Shown here: positions 56,570 to 64,000 of the stretch, in pieces
Layout: the number at the start of each line of letters is the position of its first letter
Position numbering within the stretch: the stretch's first letter is position 1
Assembly (NCBI RefSeq): GCF_011764425.1
Contig: NZ_BLPF01000001.1
Coordinates: forward strand, 4,579,001-4,643,000
Source of the DNA: Phytohabitans houttuyneae
GTDB lineage: Bacteria; Actinomycetota; Actinomycetes; Mycobacteriales; Micromonosporaceae
Direction of reading: 5' to 3'
DNA length: 64,000 bases
Notes under the pieces: generated by a model
Seen by the model: only the letters and a program-made list of their open reading frames with translations
What the model was told of the DNA's origin: nothing
Databases searched by the model: none
Position numbers and translations under genes: made by a program

Positions 56570-57906
56570 ATGCCGGATCAAGCGCCGCGGCGGCGTCGCT
56601 ACGCCCTCGTCGGCACCGGCTCCCGCGCGGAGATGTTCGTCCGGTCGCTGCTCGCCCACGCGGACCACGCCGAGCTCGTCGCATTCGCCGACGTCAACCA
56701 GGCCCGGATGGATGCGCACAACGCCTGGCTGACCAGCGCGGGGGCGGCCGCCGTGCCAACGTATCCGGCCAGCGACTTCGCCACGATGCTGGACAAGGAG
56801 CGGGTCGACGTCGCGCTGGTGACAAGCGTCGACCGCACCCACGACGAGTACATCGTGGCCGCGCTGCAGGCCGGGTGCGACGTGGTGACCGAAAAGCCGA
56901 TGACCACCGACGTGCCCCGGTGCCAGCGCATTCTCGACGCGGTGGAGGAGACCGGGCGCCAGGTGACCGTCGCCTTCAACTACCGGTACAACCCGCTGCA
57001 CGAGAAGGTGCGCGAGGTGCTCGCCTCCGGCGAGATCGGTGAGGTCGGCTCGGTGCACTTCGAGTGGCTGCTCGACGTGCGGCACGGTGCTGACTACTTC
57101 CGCCGCTGGCACCGTGACAAGGCCAACTCCGGGGCCTCATGGTGCACAAGGCCAGCCACCACTTCGACCTGGTCAACTGGTGGCTCGGCGCCGCGCCCGT
57201 CGAGGTCATGGCCTACGGGCGGCTCTTCTTCTACGGCGAGGCCGGGCAGCGCCACGGGTACGCGCGCGGCTACGACCGCGCGCACGGCTCGCCCGAGGCG
57301 GCGGACGACCCGTTCGCGATCGATCTGGCGGCAAACCCCCACCTGCGCGCGCTCTACCTGGAGGCGGAGGCCGAGGACGGCTACCACCGCGACCAGAACG
57401 TCTTCGCGCCCGGCGTGACGATCGAAGACGACATGTCGGTGCTCGCCCGCTACACGAACGGCGCCACGATGACCTACCACCTGACGGCGTACTCGCCGTG
57501 GGAGGGCTACCGGGTCATGTTCAACGGCAGCCGCGGTCGGGTGGAGCTGCACGTGGTGGAAAACGACTTCGTCAGCCCGGCCGGGGCGAAGGGCGTCAAG
57601 GGCGCGCTGCATGGCGCCGAGGCGGCGGTCGAGGACGGCTCGGCCAGGATCACCGTGCACCCGTTCTGGGACAAGCCGCGCGAGGTGCAGGTACCCGGAC
57701 ACACGCGCGAAGGCCACGGAGGCGCGGACGCCCGGATGACCGCGGTGCTCTTCGGCGGCGAAAATGACCCGATGGGCCGGGAGGCGAGTGCCCGCGACGG
57801 CGCGTTGGCGCTGCTCACCGGGCTGGCAGCCAACCGATCGTTCGAGACCGGTCTGCCGGTCCAGGTCGCCGACCTCCTCACCGCCGACCTCCTCACCGTG
57901 GATTAG
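56570..57906 (+). CDS. Gfo/Idh/MocA-family dehydrogenase, reading frame interrupted once
   Basis: NAD(P)-dependent sugar/uronate oxidoreductase. N-terminal Rossmann fold RRRYALVGTGSRAEMFVRSLL, catalytic-region motif CDVVTEKPMTTDVPRC (EKP), FNYRYNP, then the C-terminal domain with MVHKASHHFDLVNWWLGAAPVEVMAYG. The frame breaks at the G4 run 57131-57134: RDKANSG should continue GLMVHKASHH. One added G restores 445 codons. ATG 56570 has AGAGAGG upstream. First gene of the catabolic operon. Confidence 0.88.
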
Positions 57907-57915
57907 GAGCCCGAC

Positions 57916-59325
57916 GTGACCCGAGCCGACCTGCTCTTTCCGTCCGAACCCACGCAGCGAGCCATCGCCCGGGAGCTGTACGCCCAGGCGAAGGACCAGC
58001 CGATCATCTCGCCGCACGGGCACGTCGACCCCACGATCCTCGCCGACGACGCGCCGTTTCCCGACCCGGCCCAGCTGATCATCTGCCCGGACCACTACGT
58101 CACGCGGATGCTGCTGAGCCAGGGCGTGCCGCCCTCTTCGCTGGGCGTGCGCACGCTGGACGGCGAGCCGTACGAGACGGACGGTCGGACGATCTGGCGG
58201 CGGTTCGCCGAGCACTGGCACCTCTTCCGCGGCACCCCGTCGCGGCTGTGGCTCGAGGAGACGTTCCGCGAGGTCTTCGGCGTGACCACGCCGCTCGGGC
58301 CGGGCACGGCCGACCAGGTGTATGACGCGATAGCCGCGAAACTGGCCGAGCCGGAGTTCCGCCCGCGGGCGCTCTTCGAGCGGTTCAACATCGAGGTCCT
58401 GGCCACCACCGAGTCGCCGCTGGACGACCTCGGCCGGCACGCGAAGCTCGCCGCCGACGGCTGGGGCGGTCCCGGTGGGCGGGTCATCACCACGTTCCGC
58501 CCGGACAACGTCGTGGACCCGGAGTTTGAGGACTGGGCCGGCAACGTCGCCCGGCTCGGCGAGATGACCGGCGAGGACACCGCCACCTACGGCGGGTACC
58601 TCGCCGCGCTGCGCAAGCGGCGGGAGGCGTTCATCGCGGCCGGCGCCACGTCCTCCGACCACGGCCACCTGACCGCACGCACGCTGATGCTCGACGAGGG
58701 CGAGGCGACAGCGCTCTTCGAGGCACACCTGCGCGGCGGGGGCGACCCGGCCAAGGCGGAGGCGTTCCGCGCGCACATGCTTGTCGAGCTGGCCCGGATG
58801 TCCATCGAGGACGGTCTGGTGATGCAGCTGCACCCGGGCGCGGTGCGCAACCACAACCGGTGGCTCTACGCGAAGAACGGCCGTGATGTCGGCGGCGACA
58901 TCCCGCAGGCGGTCGACTTCGTGCACGGGCTCGAGCCGCTGCTGTCCGCGTACGGCAACGACCCGCGCCTGCGCCTCGTCGTCTACACGATGGACGAGGA
59001 CACGTTCACCCGTGAGCTGGCCCCGCTCGCCGGTGGCTACGCGGCCATGTACCTCGGTGCTCCCTGGTGGTTCCTGGACTCCCCGGAAGTGCTCCGCCGC
59101 TTCCGCGAGGCCGTCACCGAGAGCGCCGGCTTCTACAACACCACCGGCTTCGTCGACGACACCCGGGCGTTCTGCTCCATCCCGGTGCGTCACGACGTCG
59201 CCCGCCGGGTCGACGCCGGCTTCCTCGCCCGGCTGGTGGCCGAGCACCGCCTGCCGCTGGACGAGGCGGCCGAGACCATCGTCGACCTGGCCTACCGACT
59301 GCCCAAGGGGATCTTCCGACTGTGA
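57916..59325 (+). CDS. uxaC: Uronate isomerase
   Basis: Converts D-glucuronate to D-fructuronate and D-galacturonate to D-tagaturonate. 469 residues of the amidohydrolase-related UxaC family: PIISPHGHVDP near the N-terminus (metal His pair), FNIEVLATTESPLDDL, TFRPDNVVDPEF, VMQLHPGAVRNHN, YLGAPWWFLDSPEVLRRFREAVTESAGFYNTTGFVDDTRAFCSIPVRHDVARR. Its stop overlaps the next gene start (GTGA). Confidence 0.93.
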   Translation: MTRADLLFPSEPTQRAIARELYAQAKDQPIISPHGHVDPTILADDAPFPDPAQLIICPDHYVTRMLLSQGVPPSSLGVRTLDGEPYETDGRTIWRRFAEHWHLFRGTPSRLWLEETFREVFGVTTPLGPGTADQVYDAIAAKLAEPEFRPRALFERFNIEVLATTESPLDDLGRHAKLAADGWGGPGGRVITTFRPDNVVDPEFEDWAGNVARLGEMTGEDTATYGGYLAALRKRREAFIAAGATSSDHGHLTARTLMLDEGEATALFEAHLRGGGDPAKAEAFRAHMLVELARMSIEDGLVMQLHPGAVRNHNRWLYAKNGRDVGGDIPQAVDFVHGLEPLLSAYGNDPRLRLVVYTMDEDTFTRELAPLAGGYAAMYLGAPWWFLDSPEVLRRFREAVTESAGFYNTTGFVDDTRAFCSIPVRHDVARRVDAGFLARLVAEHRLPLDEAAETIVDLAYRLPKGIFRL

Positions 59326-60602
59326 TCACCGCTCTTGATGTACACGATGTGCGGTTTCCGACCGCGGACGCCGGCGACGGATCCGATGCGATCAACCGGG
59401 GTGACTACTCCGCCACGTATGTGTCCCTGAAGACGGACGCCGGGGTGGAGGGGGCCGGCTTCACGTTCACAAACGGCCGCGGCAACGAGATCACCTGCGC
59501 CGCCGTGCGGGCCCTGGCCCACCACGTGGTCGGGCGCTCGGTCGACGACATCTTCGCCGAGCCGGTCGCCTTCTGGCGCTCGCTCTCGGCCGACGTGCAG
59601 CTGCGCTGGCTGGGCCCGGAGAAGGGCGTCATCCACATGGCCACCGGCGCGATCGTCAACGCCGTGTGGGACCTGCGGGCCAAGCTCGAAGGCAAGCCGT
59701 TGTGGCAGCTGCTGGCCGAGATGCCGACACAGGAGCTCGTCAGCAACGTCGACTTCCACCACATCACCGACGCGCTCACGCCCGACGAGGCCGCCGCGAT
59801 CCTCGACAAGGGACTGTCGGGTCTGGACGATCGTCGCGCCGAGCTCGAACGGGACGGCTTCCCCTCGTACACGACGTCGGTCGGCTGGCTCGGCTACCCG
59901 GACGACAAGGTGCGGGCGCTGACCCAGCAGGCGTACGCCGAAGGCTGGCGCGCGATGAAGATGAAGGTCGGCGGCCCGATCGACGACGACGTGCGCCGCG
60001 CCCGGATCATCCGCGAGGAGATCGGACCGGACGCGCTGCTGATGATGGACGCCAACCAGGTGTGGGACGTCGACGAGGCGATTGCCAACATGGCGCGGCT
60101 CGCCGAGTTCGACCCGTACTGGATCGAGGAGCCGACGCACGCCGACGACGTGCTCGGCCACGCCCGGATCCAGCGCGCGGTGGCACCGATACGCGTCGCC
60201 ACCGGCGAGGTCGCGGCCAATCGGGTCATTTTCAAGCAGCTGCTCCAGGCCGAGGCGATCGGCGTGATGCAGATCGACGCCTGCCGCGTGGGCGGGGTCA
60301 ACGAGGTGCTCTCCGAGATCCTGATGGCCGCCAAGTTCGGCGTGCCGATCTGCCCCCACGCGGGTGGGGTCGGGCTCTGCGAGCTGGTACAGCACCTCGC
60401 CGTCTTCGACTACCTGCGGGTCGGCACCTCGCTCGAAGGGCGCATGGTCGAGTACGTCGACCACCTGCACGAGCACTTCACCGACCCGGTGCGCACCCGC
60501 GGCGGCCGCTATCTGCTGCCCACCGAGCCGGGTTACAGCGCGACGATGAAGCCCGCCTCCATCGCGGAGTACAGCTTCCCGGAGGGGCCGGCATGGCGAT
60601 GA
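59322..60602 (+). CDS. Enolase-superfamily dehydratase, L-fuconate dehydratase type
   Basis: 426 residues of the mandelate-racemase-like group. KMKVGG (catalytic Lys-x-Lys), MMDANQVW, WIEEPTHADD and ATGEVAANR (metal Asp/Glu/Glu) and CPHAGGVGLCELVQH (catalytic His) match L-fuconate dehydratase closely. In an operon with uronate isomerase and a hexuronate reductase it may act on L-fuconate or on a related aldonate such as mannonate or altronate in place of UxuA/UxaA, neither of which is present here. Confidence 0.85.
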   Translation: MITALDVHDVRFPTADAGDGSDAINRGDYSATYVSLKTDAGVEGAGFTFTNGRGNEITCAAVRALAHHVVGRSVDDIFAEPVAFWRSLSADVQLRWLGPEKGVIHMATGAIVNAVWDLRAKLEGKPLWQLLAEMPTQELVSNVDFHHITDALTPDEAAAILDKGLSGLDDRRAELERDGFPSYTTSVGWLGYPDDKVRALTQQAYAEGWRAMKMKVGGPIDDDVRRARIIREEIGPDALLMMDANQVWDVDEAIANMARLAEFDPYWIEEPTHADDVLGHARIQRAVAPIRVATGEVAANRVIFKQLLQAEAIGVMQIDACRVGGVNEVLSEILMAAKFGVPICPHAGGVGLCELVQHLAVFDYLRVGTSLEGRMVEYVDHLHEHFTDPVRTRGGRYLLPTEPGYSATMKPASIAEYSFPEGPAWR

Positions 60603-62068
60603 GGCTGGGCCTTGGGACCCTCCGGCAGGTACCCGTGGAGAGCCGCCCCCGCGTGCGGCCCGGCACCGTGCCCGCGGGGATCGTCCACCTCGGACTCGGC
60701 GCGTTCCACCGGGCGCACCAGGCGGTGTTCACCGAGGCGGCGGTCGCGGAGGCCGGCGGCGACTGGGGCATCGTCGGCGTGGCGCCGCGCAGCACCGAGG
60801 TCTTCGACCGCCTCACCGAGCAGGACAACCTCTTCAGCGTCACCTCGCTGTCCAACGACGAGGCGCGCACTCACGTGATCGGCGCCCTCGCCGGCGTCCG
60901 CCACGCGGCCAGCGATCCGATGGCCGTGGTCGCGCTGCTCGCCGACCCGGCGATCCGGGTGGTGACGCTGACGGTCACCGAGAAGGCGTACCAGATGGAT
61001 CCCGCGACCGGCCGGTTGCGACCGGATCCGGCCGTGGCGGCCGACCTCGTGGGCGACGGCCCGCCGGCGACCGTGCCCGGCCTGCTGGTGCGGGGCCTGA
61101 TCGCGCGGGCCCGTGCCGGCGCCGGCCCGATCGCGCTGGCCAGCTGCGACAACCTGCCGTCCAACGGAAAGCGCCTGCGCGGCCTCGTTACGCAGGCCCT
61201 CGAGTACGGCGGCACCGAGGACGCGCTCGTCGAGTGGGTGCGCGAAAACGTCACATTCCCCGGCACGATGGTCGACCGCATCGTCCCGGCCACCACGGCC
61301 GAGACGCTGGCCACCGCCGAACGGGTCCTGCACGTCTCCGACCGCGCCGCGGTGGCCGCCGAGCCGTACCAGCAGTGGGTCATCGAGGACGACTTCCCGG
61401 CCGGCCGCCCGGCCTGGGAACGGGCCGGCGCGGTGCTCACCGGCGACGCCAGCCCGTGGGAGCGGCTCAAGCTGCGCTCGCTCAACGGCGTGCACTCCGC
61501 CATCGCGTACCTGGGTGCGCTCGCCGGGCGCGAGACGATCTCGGAAGCGCTGGAGATCCCCGGCATGTCCGCGATGCTGCGCCGCTTCGTGGCCGAGGAC
61601 GTGGCCGGCAGCTTCAGCCCGCCGGACGGCGTATCGGTCGTCGAGTACGGTGACTCGGTGCTGGAGCGCTTCGCGAACGCGGCCATCCGCCACCGGACCA
61701 TCCAGGTGGCGATGGACGGCTCGCAGAAGCTGCCGCAGCGCGTGCTGCACACGATCGCCGACCGCCGCGCGACCGGCGCCGCGCCCAGGTGGGGCACGCT
61801 CGTGCTGGCCGCCTGGATGCGCTTCGTGCAGGGTGAGAGCGACGCGGGCCAGCCGCTGCCGCTCGACGACCCGCTCGCCGAGCGGATCCGTACCGCGCTG
61901 GCCGAAGGCAAGCCCACCCCGGAGGGCGTGGTCGACGCGCTCTTCGGCCTCAGCGAGGTGTTTCCCGACGAGCTTGCCGCCGACGGCGTCGTGCGCGAGC
62001 TTGTCGCCGGCTGGCTGAGCGCACTGGAGCGGCACGGGGTGGAGCCGGTACTACTGGAGCTGCGATGA
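60593..62068 (+). CDS. Mannitol dehydrogenase family reductase (fructuronate/tagaturonate reductase type)
   Basis: 491 residues: N-terminal Rossmann domain VPAGIVHLGLGAFHRAHQAVFT, TLTVTEKAYQMD, LASCDNLPSNGKRL, and the C-terminal helical domain with KLRSLNGVHSAIAYLGALAG and DGSQKLPQRVL, containing the catalytic Lys-x5-Asn-x2-His. By context it reduces D-fructuronate to D-mannonate (or tagaturonate to altronate). GGAGGGG 6-7 bases before ATG 60593; a second ATG at 60599 overlaps the preceding stop. Confidence 0.88.
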   Translation: MAMRLGLGTLRQVPVESRPRVRPGTVPAGIVHLGLGAFHRAHQAVFTEAAVAEAGGDWGIVGVAPRSTEVFDRLTEQDNLFSVTSLSNDEARTHVIGALAGVRHAASDPMAVVALLADPAIRVVTLTVTEKAYQMDPATGRLRPDPAVAADLVGDGPPATVPGLLVRGLIARARAGAGPIALASCDNLPSNGKRLRGLVTQALEYGGTEDALVEWVRENVTFPGTMVDRIVPATTAETLATAERVLHVSDRAAVAAEPYQQWVIEDDFPAGRPAWERAGAVLTGDASPWERLKLRSLNGVHSAIAYLGALAGRETISEALEIPGMSAMLRRFVAEDVAGSFSPPDGVSVVEYGDSVLERFANAAIRHRTIQVAMDGSQKLPQRVLHTIADRRATGAAPRWGTLVLAAWMRFVQGESDAGQPLPLDDPLAERIRTALAEGKPTPEGVVDALFGLSEVFPDELAADGVVRELVAGWLSALERHGVEPVLLELR

Positions 62069-62139
62069 GCCAGCGATTCATCGGGCGCGGTCCCATTCGA
62101 GCCGCACGGCCGCCCGCGGCGATGCGAGGGCGGCCATGA
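62065..62139 (+). CDS. 24-codon leader ORF bridging two catabolic genes (element copy 2)
   Basis: Reads MSQRFIGRGPIRAARPP and ends AAMRGRP. Its ATG overlaps the stop of the upstream reductase and its TGA overlaps the ATG of the downstream dehydrogenase, both as ATGA. It aligns with the leader ORFs at 35666 and 44702 after an in-frame gap of three codons; the last 30 bases are very like copy 1 (CCGCCCGC-GCGA-CGAGG-CGG). Confidence 0.5.
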   Translation: MSQRFIGRGPIRAARPPAAMRGRP

Positions 62140-63311
62140 GCGCTGCGGCACGGGTGGCCCTGATCGGGGCGAACGGGCACGGCGGGTGGCACCGGCGGCA
62201 GATCGCCGCGCTCCAGGCGACCGGCGTGGTCGAGCTGGCGGCCCTCGTCGACGTACGCGAGATCGAGCCCGGACCGGACGCGGCACCGCACTTCACCGAC
62301 CACCGCGAGATGCTCCGCGCGGTGGCGCCCGACGCGGTCGTGATCTGCACCCCGCCGCACACCCACCTCCCGATCGCCACGGACGTACTCCGCGCGGGCG
62401 CGGACGTCCTGCTGGAAAAGCCGCCGGTCCTCTCGGTCGCCGAGCACCGCGCGCTCTCCGAGGTGCTCCGCGAGACCGGCCGGGCCTGCCAGATCGGGTT
62501 TCAGGCGCTCGGCTCGGCGGCCCTGCGGGAGCTGCAGCGCTCCATCTCGTACGGCGTGATCGGCTCGGTGATCGGCGTCTCGACCGTCGGCGCCTGGCAG
62601 CGGGACGACGGCTACTACCGGCGCTCGCCGTGGGCCGGAAAGCGCACGGTGGACGGCCGGCCGTCGCTCGATGGCGCGCTCGCCAACCCGCTCGCACACG
62701 CGTGGATGCAGTGTCTGGCCATTGTGGACGGTGATCCGCCGGTCGGTGTCGAGCTGGAGCGCTACCGCTGCCGCGACATCGAGGTGGACGACACCTCCTG
62801 CCTGCGCATCACGCTCGCCTCCGGGCGCCCCCTCGTCGTCGCGGTGACCCTGTGCGGCGAGGAGAAGATACAAGGCGAGGTCATCGTGCACGGCACTGCC
62901 GGCCGCGCCATTCTCGAGTACCCGACCGACCGGCTGCGGCTTCCGGGAGACGCCGACTTCCGTGAGATCCCCGGCCGCGTCAACCTTCTGGAAAACCTCA
63001 TACAGCACCGGGCGGACGGCACTTCGCTGATCGCGCCGCTGGCGCGCACGGCGCCGTTCACGGCGGTGCTCGACGTGCTCAACTCCGCTCCCGTGCCGGC
63101 ATTCCTCGGCGGTGACGTGGTCGTCGAGGAAGGCGAGTCGCCGGCACGTACAGTCACGATCAAGGGCGTCAACGCGGCGCTCCGGCAGGCGGCGGAGAAG
63201 CTGGCGCTGCTGTCGGAGCTGCCGGTGCCGTGGGCGGTGGGCCCGCATCGCGTGCGCATCACGGCAACTGCGGAAAACACACTGCAAACCACGGAGGAAA
63301 CCGTCCGGTAA
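62136..63311 (+). CDS. Gfo/Idh/MocA-family oxidoreductase
   Basis: 391 residues. N-terminal RVALIGANGHGGWHRRQIAALQ (nucleotide loop), VVICTPPHTHLPIATDVLRAGADVLLEKPPVLS with the EKP motif, FQALGSAALREL, and a C-terminal sheet domain. It is distinct from the first dehydrogenase of the operon. The substrate is unknown, likely a sugar acid or glycoside. ATG overlaps the leader ORF stop. Confidence 0.85.
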   Translation: MSAAARVALIGANGHGGWHRRQIAALQATGVVELAALVDVREIEPGPDAAPHFTDHREMLRAVAPDAVVICTPPHTHLPIATDVLRAGADVLLEKPPVLSVAEHRALSEVLRETGRACQIGFQALGSAALRELQRSISYGVIGSVIGVSTVGAWQRDDGYYRRSPWAGKRTVDGRPSLDGALANPLAHAWMQCLAIVDGDPPVGVELERYRCRDIEVDDTSCLRITLASGRPLVVAVTLCGEEKIQGEVIVHGTAGRAILEYPTDRLRLPGDADFREIPGRVNLLENLIQHRADGTSLIAPLARTAPFTAVLDVLNSAPVPAFLGGDVVVEEGESPARTVTIKGVNAALRQAAEKLALLSELPVPWAVGPHRVRITATAENTLQTTEETVR

Positions 63312-63427
63312 AAATCGGACGAGGCACCAGCTTTCTCGGCAATTCGACGCCGGGTAATTCGCCCTTGCCTCCTTTTACTGCAACATACCTGCAAACGCAG
63401 GGCATTGACACTCTTAAGCGTAAATAC

Positions 63428-63446
63428 CTACTTTCTCGTTAAGTAG
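63428..63446. promoter_or_regulatory. Inverted repeat upstream of the pectate lyase
   Basis: CTACTT-TCTCGTT-AAGTAG lies in an AT-rich 189-base gap (63312-63500). Ten bases on is TTCGTTACGA (63455-63464), which also occurs at 56425-56434 in the control region of the uronate operon, so a common regulator is possible. Confidence 0.35.
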
Positions 63447-63500
63447 ATTTCGACTTCGTTACGAGATCTATTTCGAGTACCGGCATACGCGGAGAGTGCG

Positions 63501-64000
63501 ATGCAACTTAAGGTATTGACCGCTGTAGCGGTAGGAGTCGGTCTCGTCGCGGCGCTGGGCCCATCGGGCGCGGCATCCGCCGGCGGTGACCGCCATAGTG
63601 GACACACCCTCAAGCTGGGCCGGCAGGTGCTGCCGGCCAACGACGGTTGGGCCGCCTCCGGGCCCGGCACGACCGGCGGTTCGGCTGCCGCCAGCGGCGA
63701 TGTGCACGTCGTCGAGACGCGCGCCGAGCTCATCGACGCTCTCGGCGGCGACAACGCGACCAACCGCACCAACGCCACCCCGAAGATCGTTATTGTCCGG
63801 GGCACCGTAAACGGGTTCGAAGGACTGCCCGGCCGCTGCGCCGACCTCGCCGACCCGGCCTATTCGCTGGACGCCTATCTCGCCGCGTACGACCCGGCGG
63901 TGTGGGGCCGGGTCAACCCGAGCGGCCCGCTGGAAGAGGCGCGGGTGCGGTCCGTGGCCAACCAGACGCGGTACACGCAGATCAATGTCGGCCCCAATAC
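63501..64000 (+). CDS. Secreted pectate lyase, 5' part (cut by window end)
   Basis: Cleaves polygalacturonate outside the cell. Signal peptide MQLKVLTAVAVGVGLVAALG ending near ASA, then the family 1 pectate lyase N-terminal pattern LPANDGWAASGPGTTGGSAAASGDVHVVETRAELIDALGG, PKIVIVRGTVNG, CADLADPAYSLDAYLAAYDPAVWG. The catalytic helix lies beyond the window. It would supply the galacturonates used by the neighbouring importer and uronate operon. GGAGAG before the ATG. Confidence 0.88.
   Translation, partial: MQLKVLTAVAVGVGLVAALGPSGAASAGGDRHSGHTLKLGRQVLPANDGWAASGPGTTGGSAAASGDVHVVETRAELIDALGGDNATNRTNATPKIVIVRGTVNGFEGLPGRCADLADPAYSLDAYLAAYDPAVWGRVNPSGPLEEARVRSVANQTRYTQINVGPN

Overview
The window is one contiguous, very GC-rich, almost fully coding piece of an actinobacterial chromosome. 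The panC ... coaX ... lysS-lsr2-clpC order, GTG/TTG starts, GTGA/ATGA gene overlaps, a SARP regulator, RDD/DUF2510 membrane proteins, an XRE-DUF397 pair and an Actinoplanes-like type III PKS locus point to the family Micromonosporaceae. This is an inference from gene content; there is no rRNA or tRNA gene here to confirm it.

Layout. 0-5.6 kb: cofactor genes panC (5' end cut off), a septum-formation-type lipoprotein, nadB, nadC, coaX, and a convergent methyltransferase. 5.7-12.8 kb: housekeeping genes lysS, lsr2, clpC, mutY, an ACT-domain regulator and def; the 517-base lsr2-clpC gap is rich in signals. 12.8-18 kb: secreted or anchored unknowns and radA-disA (DNA-integrity and c-di-AMP functions). 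17.2-21.1 kb: a compact type III polyketide locus (UbiA prenyltransferase, methyltransferase, acyl-CoA-dehydrogenase-fold flavoprotein, type III PKS). 21-25.4 kb: carD, ispD, ispF and a TPR membrane protein. 25.4-28 kb: homogentisate dioxygenase divergent from an unrecognised conserved gene, and an SRPBCC protein. 28-35.6 kb: two membrane-anchored PQQ-type beta-propeller proteins, an XRE-DUF397 pair in a less GC-rich patch, GNAT, aromatic aminotransferase and two RDD proteins. 35.7-47.3 kb: class I fumarase, a large SARP regulator, class II fumarase, HAD phosphatase, an AbiEi/DUF559-like protein, an IclR regulator, cysS and rlmB. 47.4-50 kb: an Hsp70 ATPase domain joined through a membrane helix to an extracytoplasmic propeller. 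50-64 kb: a hexuronate/pectin utilisation locus with a LacI regulator in one operon with an ABC importer (two solute-binding proteins, two permeases, a DUF624 protein, no ATPase), divergent from Gfo/Idh/MocA dehydrogenases, uronate isomerase, an L-fuconate-dehydratase-like enolase and a mannitol-dehydrogenase-family reductase, followed by a secreted pectate lyase cut off by the window end.

Two themes stand out. (1) Three genes (class I fumarase, the IclR regulator, a Gfo/Idh/MocA dehydrogenase) are each preceded by a homologous 24- or 27-codon open frame. It starts RTG-AGC and ends in a stop codon that overlaps the downstream RTG-AGC start. This looks like a dispersed, translationally coupled leader-ORF element and is the most novel pattern I see. 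(2) Five otherwise intact genes (nadB twice, mutY, a DUF2510-RDD gene, the LacI regulator, a MocA dehydrogenase) carry single-base minus-one frameshifts, nearly all in short G or C runs, which looks more like uncorrected sequencing indels than gene decay. Most functional names rest on motifs read by eye; no database search was possible.
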